Of a stretch of DNA of 64,000 nucleotides, positions 1 to 7,552 are shown piece after piece. Each line of letters begins with the position of its first letter. The first letter of the stretch is position 1. The position numbers and the translations under genes are program-made. Source of the stretch: Solidesulfovibrio magneticus RS-1 (GTDB lineage Bacteria > Desulfobacterota > Desulfovibrionia > Desulfovibrionales > Desulfovibrionaceae); assembly GCF_000010665.1 (NCBI RefSeq), contig NC_012796.1, positions 3,191,501 through 3,255,500 of the forward strand. Direction: 5' to 3'. The notes under the pieces were generated by a model. It made no database searches. It had not been told where the DNA came from and was given only the letters and a program-made list of their open reading frames with translations.

Positions 1-2
1 CC

Positions 3-215
3 ATCGGCGCCCTGGGCGCGGTGGCCCTTGGCAAAGGCAAATTCTCGATCCGTCCGGCCATGGCCGACCTGCTGTCCCACGGCATGGACCTCAAGGAAAA
101 GACCGCCACGGTTCTGGAGCGGGCCAAGGAAAACCTCGACGACCTCATGGCCGAAGCCAAACACGCCAAGGAATCCCGGGAGGGCAAATCCGTGGCCGAA
201 GGCGAAACGGCCTAA
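3..215 (+). CDS. Small hypothetical protein upstream of P-type ATPase (5' end outside window)
   Basis: The reading frame is open from the first bases of the window, so the true start lies to the left. The visible 70 residues begin with a short Gly/Ala-rich stretch that could be the end of a membrane segment. A basic patch and a charged, helix-prone Lys/Glu/Ala tail follow (ATVLERAKENLDDLMAEAKH), ending at TAA 213-215. It lies 30 bp before a heavy-metal P-type ATPase and is probably cotranscribed with it. Small proteins with one N-terminal membrane segment and a charged helical tail often sit beside this ATPase type (family knowledge, weakly held). No enzymatic motif is visible and the function is unknown. 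Confidence 0.55.
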   Translation: MGALGAVALGKGKFSIRPAMADLLSHGMDLKEKTATVLERAKENLDDLMAEAKHAKESREGKSVAEGETA

Positions 216-245
216 AGACCCCCTTGCCGGGTGGAGTTTCAACGC

Positions 246-2462
246 ATGACGCACTGCGCCATTGTCCACGATATACCGGGTCGGATGCGGCTGCGGTTCG
301 CCTGCGCCGAAGCCTTTTCGGCGCAGGCTCCGGCCCTGGCCGCCGCCGCCGTATCTTTGTCCGGCGTGGCCGAGGTGATCCCCTCGCCTCGGACCCTCGG
401 CCTGCTGGTTCTTTACAGCGGAGACCCGGTGCGGCTGGCCCTTTTGGCCATGACCAAAAACGGCGACTCGGCCAAATCGGCCATGCTCACCCCCGCGCCC
501 CGACGCCGGGGCAAGGCGGTCCGGGCCGTACGGCTCGGCAAGGTCGCCCTGGCCAAGGCCGGCGACAAACTCGCCAAGGCCGTCAACCTCCCGGCCGAGG
601 CCGGGGACAATCCCCCCTCGCCCTTGCAGGCCATGGCCCGCGAGGCCGGGATGTTCCTGCTACGCGCCGCGTTGCCGCCGGCCTTTCGGCCGCTGTTTCT
701 TATCAAGCGCGTCTGGCCCTTCATCAAGCGCGGCCTGGGGGCGCTTGTGCGCGGCAAGCTCAACGTCGAGGTCCTCGACGCCCTGGCCATCGGCGTGTCC
801 ATTGCCCGCAAGGACTACCGGGCCGCCACCGGCATCGCCCTGCTGCTGGGGCTTGGCGAGGTGCTCGAAAGCTACACCCGCAAGCGCTCCCGTGAGAGCC
901 TGGCCGAAACCCTGGCCGCCTCCTTCGACGCCGTCTGGGTGCGCCGCCAGGACGGCCCGGTGCGCGTGGCCGCCTCGGAAGTCGTGCCCGGCGATCTGGC
1001 CATCGTCACCATGGGCAACGCCATTCCCGTGGACGGCGTGGTGGCCGAGGGCGAGGCCATGGTGAACCAGGCCTCCATGACCGGCGAACCCCTGCCCGCC
1101 CACAAGCGCGTGGGGCATACGGTCTTTGCCGGCACGGTGGTCGAGGAAGGCGAGATCGTCGTACGGGTGGAAAAATCCGGCGGCGAGACCCGCATCCAAA
1201 AAATGGTGGAAGTCATCGAGGAATCGGAGAACTACAAGGCCAAGGCCCAGGATCTGGCCGAACGCTTCGCCGACGCCGTGGTGCCCTGGACCCTGCTCGG
1301 CGCGGCCGTGGTCTTCGCGATCACCCGCAACCCGCGCCTGGCCTCGGCCGTGCTGCTGGTGGACTTCTCCTGCGCCATAAAGCTCTCGGCCCCCCTGGCC
1401 GTGCTGGCCGCCATGCGCGAGGCCGCTGCCGGCGGCGTGCTGGTCAAGGGCGGCAAGTTCCTGGAAGGCGTGTCCTCGGCCGACGCCTTTGTCTTCGACA
1501 AGACCGGCACGCTGACCCAGGCCCGCCCCCGGGTGGCCGCCGTGGAACCCTTAAACGGCTACACCCGCCACGATGTCCTCAAGCTCGCCGCCTGCCTGGA
1601 GGAGCACTTCCCCCACCCGGTGGCCCGGGCCGTGGTGCGCCAGGCCGAGAAGGAAGGCATCGTCCACCAGGAGTTCCACGCCGAGGTGGACTACATCCTG
1701 GCCCACGGCCTGTCCTCCATGGTCGGCACGGACCGGGTGCGCCTGGGCAGCCGCCACTTCATCGGCGAGGACGAAGGCATCGACATCGCCGCCGCCGACG
1801 CGGCCATCGAAGCCCGGGGCCTGGCCGGCCTGTCCACCCTTTATCTGGCCATCGGCGACGAAGTGGCCGGCGTGCTGGCCATCGAGGACCCGCTCGTTCC
1901 CGAAGCCCCGCGCGTGCTGCGCGAACTGACCGACCGGGGGGTTACGCGTCTGGTCATACTCACCGGCGACGCCGCCGCCCCGGCCGCCATCGCGGCCCGG
2001 GAGCTGGGCATCACCGACTACCATGCCCAGGTGCTGCCCGAGGACAAGACCCGCATCGTGCGGGAGCTGCGCGAGGCCGGCCACGTGGTGGCCATGGTCG
2101 GCGACGGCATCAACGATTCGCCGGCCCTGTCTGCCGCCAATGTCGGCATCGCCCCGCGCCACGGTGCGGACATCGCCCAGGCCGCGGCCGACATCCTGCT
2201 GGCCGAGGGCAGCCTGCAAAGCGTGGTGGCCCTGCGCGACATCGCCACCGGCCTCATGGGCCGGCTGCATGCCAACTTCCGAGCCATCTGCCTTATCAAT
2301 TCCGTGATCCTGGGCCTGGGGCTTTTCGGCCGCGTCACCCCGGGCGTCTCGGCCCTGGCCCACAATCTGGCCACCGTGGGCATCGCCCTGGCCAGCCTGC
2401 GGCCCTATCTCCCCAAACACCTGCCAAGCGGAGGCGTCAGCCATGATAGCCAGCTGCATTGA
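246..2462 (+). CDS. Heavy-metal P1B-type ATPase with atypical SCA metal motif
   Basis: 738-residue membrane ATPase expected to move a soft or transition metal ion across the inner membrane. It has the actuator loop TGEP, the phosphorylation motif DKTGTLT (Asp418), an HP dipeptide in the nucleotide-binding domain (EEHFPHPVA) and the hinge MVGDGINDSPAL. The transmembrane metal site usually reads CPC or SPC. Here it is DFSCAIKLSAP, with a single Cys at 376 and no proline before or after it, so the substrate cannot be read by analogy with zinc or copper pumps. The first ~80 residues (HCAIVHDIPGRMRLRF) look like a degenerate HMA domain lacking CxxC. ATG 246 is chosen because GGAG lies about 9 bp upstream; an in-frame GTG at 231 is less likely. 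It overlaps the next gene by 20 bp. Confidence 0.93.
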   Translation: MTHCAIVHDIPGRMRLRFACAEAFSAQAPALAAAAVSLSGVAEVIPSPRTLGLLVLYSGDPVRLALLAMTKNGDSAKSAMLTPAPRRRGKAVRAVRLGKVALAKAGDKLAKAVNLPAEAGDNPPSPLQAMAREAGMFLLRAALPPAFRPLFLIKRVWPFIKRGLGALVRGKLNVEVLDALAIGVSIARKDYRAATGIALLLGLGEVLESYTRKRSRESLAETLAASFDAVWVRRQDGPVRVAASEVVPGDLAIVTMGNAIPVDGVVAEGEAMVNQASMTGEPLPAHKRVGHTVFAGTVVEEGEIVVRVEKSGGETRIQKMVEVIEESENYKAKAQDLAERFADAVVPWTLLGAAVVFAITRNPRLASAVLLVDFSCAIKLSAPLAVLAAMREAAAGGVLVKGGKFLEGVSSADAFVFDKTGTLTQARPRVAAVEPLNGYTRHDVLKLAACLEEHFPHPVARAVVRQAEKEGIVHQEFHAEVDYILAHGLSSMVGTDRVRLGSRHFIGEDEGIDIAAADAAIEARGLAGLSTLYLAIGDEVAGVLAIEDPLVPEAPRVLRELTDRGVTRLVILTGDAAAPAAIAARELGITDYHAQVLPEDKTRIVRELREAGHVVAMVGDGINDSPALSAANVGIAPRHGADIAQAAADILLAEGSLQSVVALRDIATGLMGRLHANFRAICLINSVILGLGLFGRVTPGVSALAHNLATVGIALASLRPYLPKHLPSGGVSHDSQLH

Positions 2463-2883
2463 AGGCCGCATCCGGTTCCGGCATCCGGCCCTGTCCGATC
2501 CGGAACTGCTTGAAATCGTCACCAGCCAACTCGCCGCCATGCCCGGCATCACCGAGATAGAGGCCAATCCCCGCACTGGCAGCGTGCTCGTCAGCCATGA
2601 CGCGTCCGTGGCCACCAGCGACCTCGTGGCCATGGCCGAGGCCCTGGCCGCCACCCACGCCGAAGCCTTGGCCTCGGCCGCGCCGGCCAAACCGGCCAAA
2701 AAACGCATGACTCCGGCCCAGCTCAAGCGCCGCACCCAGAAGATCGGCTTGGCCACCTGCATGGCCGGAGCCGTGGCCACGGGCCTGGCCGACACCAAGG
2801 CCGCCCACCTGACCTTCGGTTTCGCCCTGGCCGGCTTCGCCGCCTGGCACCTCACCATGCACCGGCGGCGGTTTCTGGCCTGA
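2443..2883 (+). CDS. HMA-like domain membrane protein (HMA_2 type)
   Basis: 146-residue protein overlapping the end of the P-type ATPase gene, so translation is probably coupled. The N-terminal ~75 residues (IEGRIRFRHPALSDPEL, then MPGITEIEANPRTGSVLV) follow the beta-alpha-beta pattern of heavy-metal-associated domains but lack the metal-binding CxxC. A basic Ala/Lys/Pro linker leads to two short hydrophobic segments (residues ~105-138) that probably enter the membrane. Cys-less HMA_2 proteins are typically encoded beside ATPases of the SCA type, where they may act as regulatory subunits; that role is inferred from context. Confidence 0.8.
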   Translation: MIASCIEGRIRFRHPALSDPELLEIVTSQLAAMPGITEIEANPRTGSVLVSHDASVATSDLVAMAEALAATHAEALASAAPAKPAKKRMTPAQLKRRTQKIGLATCMAGAVATGLADTKAAHLTFGFALAGFAAWHLTMHRRRFLA

Positions 2884-2902
2884 GCCCCGGCCGTCCTGCC
2901 CT

Positions 2903-3595
2903 ATGACCATGTTCAAAAGCCCGCTGCACGAATCGCGCGGCCTGTTGGACGTCGTCGTGCCCCACACGGTGTGCGGCGACGTCCTTTTAGCCCTGGTCCA
3001 TCAACTGGCCGAATCCCTGGGCCGGGCCATCGACGCCAAGGACTCCCACACCATGGCCCACTCCGAGGAGGTGGCCGAGGTGTCGAAATTCCTGGCCGCC
3101 GCCATGGGCCTGTCCCGGGAGAGCGTCGCCTGCGTCCACGTGGCCGGCCATCTCCACGACATCGGCAAAATCGGCGTGCCCGACGCCGTCCTGGGCAAGC
3201 CCGGCCGCCTGGAACCCGACGAATGGCAGCGTATGCAGGCCCATCCGGCCATCGGCGCGGACATCCTCGACCCGCTGGATTGCCTGGCCCGCACCGGCAT
3301 CGTGGAAATGGTGCGCGCCCATCATGAACGCTTCGACGGCTCGGGCTATCCCGCCGGTCTCAAAGGCCGGGAGATTCCCCTTGGCGCACGCATAATAAGC
3401 GTCGCCGACAGCCTGTCGGCCATGCTCCAGACCCGGCCCTACCGGCCGGCCATGGGCTTTGCCGAGGCCCACCGGGAGATCGCGCGCTGCGCCGGCAGCC
3501 AGTTCGACCCCGATGTGGTGGACGCCTTCCTGGCCGTGGCCGATGAGGTGCGTCAGCTTCTGGGTTCCTGCCGGGGCGGCGTCTTGGTGCCCTGA
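2903..3595 (+). CDS. HD-GYP domain phosphohydrolase
   Basis: 230-residue, apparently cytosolic protein consisting almost entirely of an HD-GYP domain, the family that hydrolyses cyclic di-GMP. The HD pair is at 85-86 in HLHDIGKIGVPD, an upstream His lies in DSHTMAHSEEV, and the GYP signature is in HHERFDGSGYPAGL (140-152). No receiver or sensor domain is attached, so the input signal is unknown. It starts 19 bp after the HMA-like gene with no strong ribosome site. ATG 2903 and ATG 2909 are both possible. It may be the last gene of the metal-ATPase unit, or independent. Confidence 0.88.
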   Translation: MTMFKSPLHESRGLLDVVVPHTVCGDVLLALVHQLAESLGRAIDAKDSHTMAHSEEVAEVSKFLAAAMGLSRESVACVHVAGHLHDIGKIGVPDAVLGKPGRLEPDEWQRMQAHPAIGADILDPLDCLARTGIVEMVRAHHERFDGSGYPAGLKGREIPLGARIISVADSLSAMLQTRPYRPAMGFAEAHREIARCAGSQFDPDVVDAFLAVADEVRQLLGSCRGGVLVP

Positions 3596-3670
3596 AGACG
3601 CGGCCAAGGCAAAGCGATACGGGGACGGCCGACTGGCCCCCGCTCCTGGGCGGCGGCAGACATTTCGGGA

Positions 3671-3689
3671 CATAATGATAACGACTTTT
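3671..3689 (+). promoter_or_regulatory. Fur-box-like AT-rich site upstream of porin gene
   Basis: In a GC-rich 176-bp gap this stretch reads CATAATGATAACGACTTTT. Ten bases in a row match the left half of the classical Fur box GATAATGATAATCATTATC, but the right half fits poorly (about 13 of 19 overall). It lies about 83 bp before the porin start. It could equally be the AT-rich core of a promoter, so this is a weak call. Confidence 0.25.
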
Positions 3690-3771
3690 CAAATCATTTA
3701 ACTGATCTTGCTTCCAGGCCACCGTCATCGGAAGCCCTTCAACCACGCGGAAACGGGAAGGAGTGTCGCTC

Positions 3772-5199
3772 ATGCGAAAAACGGTCGCGTTGCTGGCCCT
3801 GGCCATTGTGGCCGCCACGGCGGTCCCGGCCTGGTCGGCCACGGAAGTCAAAATGGCCGGGGATGCCCGGGTGTACGGCGTCTTTTTCGCCAATCGCAAT
3901 TTCACCGGCTGGGACGAGACCGGAACCCAGACCGAGGACCGGCTCACCATCTGGCAGCGCCTGCGTCTGCGGGCCGATTTCGCGGCCAATGAGAATCTCA
4001 AATTCCGCTTCGGGATGCGCGTGGATGACGAGGCCTGGGGCCATGACTACCTCACCGCCGCCAATCCGCAAGTGGCCATCCAGCCCTACCTGGCCTACCT
4101 CCAGTTCAAATGGCCGGGCACGGACATCGAGGTGACGGCCGGCTACCAGCCCTTTTCCGTGCCCCAGACCGAGGTCTTCTACGACAGCATCGTGCTGGCC
4201 GCCGACGACGGCGACCAGTCCAGCGCCGCGCTGTTCGTAAAAATCCCGGTCATCGACGACGTGTTGACCATCGAAGCCGCCTACGGCCGGCTACTGGACG
4301 CCTACCGCACCTACCAGCCCACCACCACCCAGGTGGGCGACGCCTTCGACGTCTACCGCCTGGCCCTGCCCTTCACCGTGGACGGCTTCGAGGCCACGCC
4401 CTGGGGCCTGGTCGGCGTGTACGGCAAGGAGGCCGATCCCGAAGGCTACTTCGACGCCGGCCTGCGCTCGGCCGGCAGCTACCTCGATCCCGCCGGCTAC
4501 AAGGACAACCAGAATCCCATGTGGTGGGGCGGCCTAGCCCTTTCCGTCACCGCCCTGGACCCGGTGAAGCTCTATTTCGACGGCATCTACGGCAACGCCG
4601 CCGGTTCGGATCGGTCGCGAAACCGCCGCGAAGGCTATTTCCTCGACGCCGGCCTGACCTACACGGGCCTCGACTGGGCCACCCCGGGCCTTTTCGGCTG
4701 GCTGGCCAGCGGCGAGGACGGGAGCCTGGCCAACGGCAGCGAACGCCTGCCCGTCATCGCCCCCAAATGGGGACCGGGCACCTCGTTCCTGTTTGACTGC
4801 GACCAGGAGTTCGCCAACAACTCCATGGGCATCAATCCGCTGGGTTCCTGGGGCCTGGCCTTGGCCGTGCGTGACATCTCGTTTATCGATGCCCTCAAAA
4901 GCCGGCTGACCGCCGCCGTCATGGCCGGCCGCAACAGCCCGGCCGGGCTGCGCAAGGCCGTCTGGGCCACCGGCGGCCCCGGCGAGTATGTGACCATGGG
5001 CCGCGACCTGGCCCAGGGCGAATGGGTGTTTGGCCTCAACTTCGACCACAGCTACGAGCTGACCGAAGCCTTGACGCTGACCCTGCAAACCGGCTTCGCC
5101 TCGCCCCAGGGGCTTAAGACCAGCATCTGGGGCCACCGCATGACCAACCAGGCCACCGACGCCTGGATGGCTTCCCTGGGGTTCCTGTACACCTTCTAG
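3772..5199 (+). CDS. Outer membrane homotrimeric porin
   Basis: 475-residue exported protein with a clear signal peptide (MRKTVALLALAIVAATAVPAWSA, cleavage about residue 23). The body alternates aromatic and charged residues like a beta-barrel (RLRLRADFAANENLKFRFGMRVDDEAWG) and ends in Phe (GFLYTF), the usual C-terminal signal for outer membrane insertion. Length and N-terminal layout match the family annotated as outer membrane homotrimeric porin in Desulfovibrio, which lets small solutes through the outer membrane. ATG 3772 is chosen because AAGGAG sits 8 bp upstream; an in-frame GTG at 3763 overlaps that site. The gene is flanked by a long upstream gap and two hairpins downstream, so it is probably a single-gene unit. 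Confidence 0.88.
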   Translation: MRKTVALLALAIVAATAVPAWSATEVKMAGDARVYGVFFANRNFTGWDETGTQTEDRLTIWQRLRLRADFAANENLKFRFGMRVDDEAWGHDYLTAANPQVAIQPYLAYLQFKWPGTDIEVTAGYQPFSVPQTEVFYDSIVLAADDGDQSSAALFVKIPVIDDVLTIEAAYGRLLDAYRTYQPTTTQVGDAFDVYRLALPFTVDGFEATPWGLVGVYGKEADPEGYFDAGLRSAGSYLDPAGYKDNQNPMWWGGLALSVTALDPVKLYFDGIYGNAAGSDRSRNRREGYFLDAGLTYTGLDWATPGLFGWLASGEDGSLANGSERLPVIAPKWGPGTSFLFDCDQEFANNSMGINPLGSWGLALAVRDISFIDALKSRLTAAVMAGRNSPAGLRKAVWATGGPGEYVTMGRDLAQGEWVFGLNFDHSYELTEALTLTLQTGFASPQGLKTSIWGHRMTNQATDAWMASLGFLYTF

Positions 5200-5240
5200 T
5201 CCTTGGAGCCGGGCCACGGTCGTGGCCCGGCTCCAAGGAC
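5199..5240 (+). terminator. Strong hairpin directly after porin stop
   Basis: Perfect 19-bp inverted repeat (5199-5217 and 5222-5240) with a GGTC loop, beginning at the last base of the porin stop codon. No T tract follows, so it may act as an mRNA 3' stabiliser as well as a terminator. Confidence 0.7.
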
Positions 5241-5256
5241 CGCCGTTTGCTTGCCG

Positions 5257-5299
5257 CGCCCGGCCAGGATGCCGCCATCCTGGCCGGGCGTTGTTGTTG
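5257..5299 (+). terminator. Second hairpin with T-rich tail after porin
   Basis: Perfect 15-bp inverted repeat (5257-5271 and 5276-5290, loop CCGC) followed by TTGTTGTTG. This fits an intrinsic terminator insulating the porin from gspD. It lies only 16 bp after the first hairpin. Confidence 0.7.
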
Positions 5300-5493
5300 C
5301 CAGGCCCCGGTCGCCCGCCGCGACAGGGGCACAAGGCCCGGACGTCTGTCGACGCCTGGACGCCTGAACGCCGCCATGCTAGGAAGACGACGGGAACCGA
5401 CCGTATCCGGCGCATAGCCAAAGGCCGCCCGGTCGGCCTGCCGGCCAGGCCCAGCCTGCCCGCCCCGCAAACAGACCGCCAGCAAGGTGCTCC

Positions 5494-7551
5494 ATGACGC
5501 CGACCCTTCGATTCCGCCTGGCCAGGGGATGCACCCTGGCTGTGTGCCTGCTCGGTTTGCTCCTGCTCCTGCCGGGCAGGATTGCGGCTGCCCCGCCGCA
5601 AGGAACGCCGGCCGCGTCCAAGGCCCAGCCGGCCACGGACGAAACCGTGGAGACCGTGGCCGCCCCGGACGATACGGCCAAAACCATCAGCATCAATTTC
5701 GACGGCGTGGACCTGCGCGCTTTCATCAAGTATATCAGCCAGGTAACCGGCAAGAATTTCGTTATTGACGACGCCGTCAAAGGCAACGTCACCGTCATCT
5801 CCCCCAAGCCCCTGTCTCCGGCCGAAGTCTACAAGGTTTTCGAGTCCGTCCTTGAGGTCAACGGCTACACCGCCCTGCCCACCGAGAACTTCGTCAAGAT
5901 CGTGCCGGCCAAGACCAGCCGGGCCCGGTCCATGCCGGTCATCGACGGCCGCGAGACCGTGACCAACCCGGCCGACGCCGTGGTCACCCAAATCCTGCCC
6001 CTGCAAAACATCCGGGCCGGCGAACTGCGCAAGACCCTGGCCCCCCTGGTCTCCCCGGACGGGATGCTGGCCGATTTTGCCGACACCAACGCGCTGATCG
6101 TCACCGACTACCGGCCCAACATCCAGCGCATCATCGGCATCGTGGACCAGCTCGACCTGTCCTCGGCCAAGGCCACCCTGCACCTGTTTCATTTGAAGCA
6201 CGCCTCGGCCGCCAAGATCTCCCAGAAGCTCGAAAAGCTCCTCAGCCAGAGCGCGGCCAAGGAAGGCGGCGGCCAGACCAAGATCAGCGTGGTCCCCGAG
6301 GAGCGCACCAACGCCGTTATCGTCCTGGCCGAACCCCAGTACGTGGCCCAGGTCAAGGGCCTGCTGGCCAAGCTCGACGTGCCCAATCCCATGGAACAGG
6401 GCAACCTGCACGTCTACAAGCTCCAGCACGCCGATGCCGAGAACTTGAGCAAAGTGCTCAACGAACTGTTCACCAAGGGTTCCACGGCCACGGGCGACGC
6501 GGCCAAGGCCCAAGCCCCGACAGTCTCGGGCGGGTTTAATTTCGTGGCCGACAAGTCCACCAACAGCCTGCTCGTCACCGCCGCCCCCGAGGATTTCGCC
6601 TTCGTCGACCAGGTGGTCAAGAAGCTCGACGCCCCGCGCAAGCAGGTCTACGTCGAGGCGCTCATCATGGAAGTCTCCACCGACAAATCGGTGTCCTTTG
6701 GCGTCAACCTCAACGTGGCCAACAAGCAGTCCGGCCTGGGCGACGGCAAATACGGCGGGCTGCTTTTTGCTTCATCCAACCCGGCCGGCTACGAGTCGCT
6801 GTATAATTCCTCCGGGGCCTTCGTGCCCCCGGCCGGCGGCTCGCTGGGAGGCTTGGCCTTCCCGGTCAAGATCGGCGAGGTCATCTATTCCAACCTGCAA
6901 GCCATGATCAACGCCTCCAAATCCGACAACAGCTTCAACATCATCGCCACGCCACAGCTCATGACCCTGGACAATGAGGAGGCCACCATCACCGTGGCCG
7001 AAAACCGGCCCTATCTGACGAGCCAGGACGTGGGCCAGTCCACCACTGACCGGCCCTACCAGCGCTTCGACTACAAGGACGTCGGCACCACGCTGAAGGT
7101 CACGCCCCAGATCAACGAAGGCGATTCCATCAAGCTCAAGGTCAAGCAGGAAACCAGCCGCATCGACGAGACGGTCACCAAGGAAACCGGCGCGCTCCAG
7201 CCGACCACCCGCAAACGCGTCACCGAAACCACCATCATGTGCCGTAACGGCGAGACCATCGTGCTCTCCGGGCTTATCGGCAAGAGCCGGGCCGAGGGCA
7301 ACAGCAAGGTCCCGGGCCTTGGCGACGTGCCGGTGGTGGGCTGGCTTTTTAAAAACAAGTCCGTGGCCGACGAGCGCACCAACCTTTACGTCTTTATTAC
7401 CCCGCGCATCACCGCGCCCGGGGTGGACAGCGACCGGCTGCTGCACGCCAAAAAAATGGAAATCGAGCGCCAGATCGAATTCAACGAAGAGGAGCTGTCC
7501 AAGCCCATCCGCAAGGCCCCGGTCTTTTTCGCCGCCGGAGCCGGCAAATAG
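5494..7551 (+). CDS. gspD: Type II secretion system secretin GspD
   Basis: 685-residue outer membrane secretin forming the exit channel of the type II secretion system. A signal peptide (residues ~1-32) precedes an N0 domain (ISINFDGVDLRAFIKYISQVTGKNFVIDD), then N1-N3 repeats (e.g. VVTQILPLQNIRAGEL, LHLFHLKHASAAKI, LHVYKLQHADAENL). The C-terminal secretin domain carries the signature VPGLGDVPVVGWLFKNKS near 605-625 and ends at about residue 645. N3 has an Ala/Thr-rich insert after ELFTKGSTATGDAAK. gspE follows after one base. Terminator-like hairpins lie 200 bp upstream, so transcription probably starts in 5300-5490. Confidence 0.96.
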   Translation: MTPTLRFRLARGCTLAVCLLGLLLLLPGRIAAAPPQGTPAASKAQPATDETVETVAAPDDTAKTISINFDGVDLRAFIKYISQVTGKNFVIDDAVKGNVTVISPKPLSPAEVYKVFESVLEVNGYTALPTENFVKIVPAKTSRARSMPVIDGRETVTNPADAVVTQILPLQNIRAGELRKTLAPLVSPDGMLADFADTNALIVTDYRPNIQRIIGIVDQLDLSSAKATLHLFHLKHASAAKISQKLEKLLSQSAAKEGGGQTKISVVPEERTNAVIVLAEPQYVAQVKGLLAKLDVPNPMEQGNLHVYKLQHADAENLSKVLNELFTKGSTATGDAAKAQAPTVSGGFNFVADKSTNSLLVTAAPEDFAFVDQVVKKLDAPRKQVYVEALIMEVSTDKSVSFGVNLNVANKQSGLGDGKYGGLLFASSNPAGYESLYNSSGAFVPPAGGSLGGLAFPVKIGEVIYSNLQAMINASKSDNSFNIIATPQLMTLDNEEATITVAENRPYLTSQDVGQSTTDRPYQRFDYKDVGTTLKVTPQINEGDSIKLKVKQETSRIDETVTKETGALQPTTRKRVTETTIMCRNGETIVLSGLIGKSRAEGNSKVPGLGDVPVVGWLFKNKSVADERTNLYVFITPRITAPGVDSDRLLHAKKMEIERQIEFNEEELSKPIRKAPVFFAAGAGK

Positions 7552-7552
7552 C

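Noticed and set aside
1551-2858. Minus-strand open frame of about 435 codons
   Set aside because: Lies opposite the first P-type ATPase and HMA-like genes; no motifs and biased composition.
4534-6513. Long open frame on the minus strand (about 660 codons) across the porin and gspD
   Set aside because: It is antisense to two well-supported genes, its translation is Gly/His/Gln/Val-rich without motifs, and it crosses the intergenic hairpins. GC-rich codon bias of real genes leaves open frames on the other strand.
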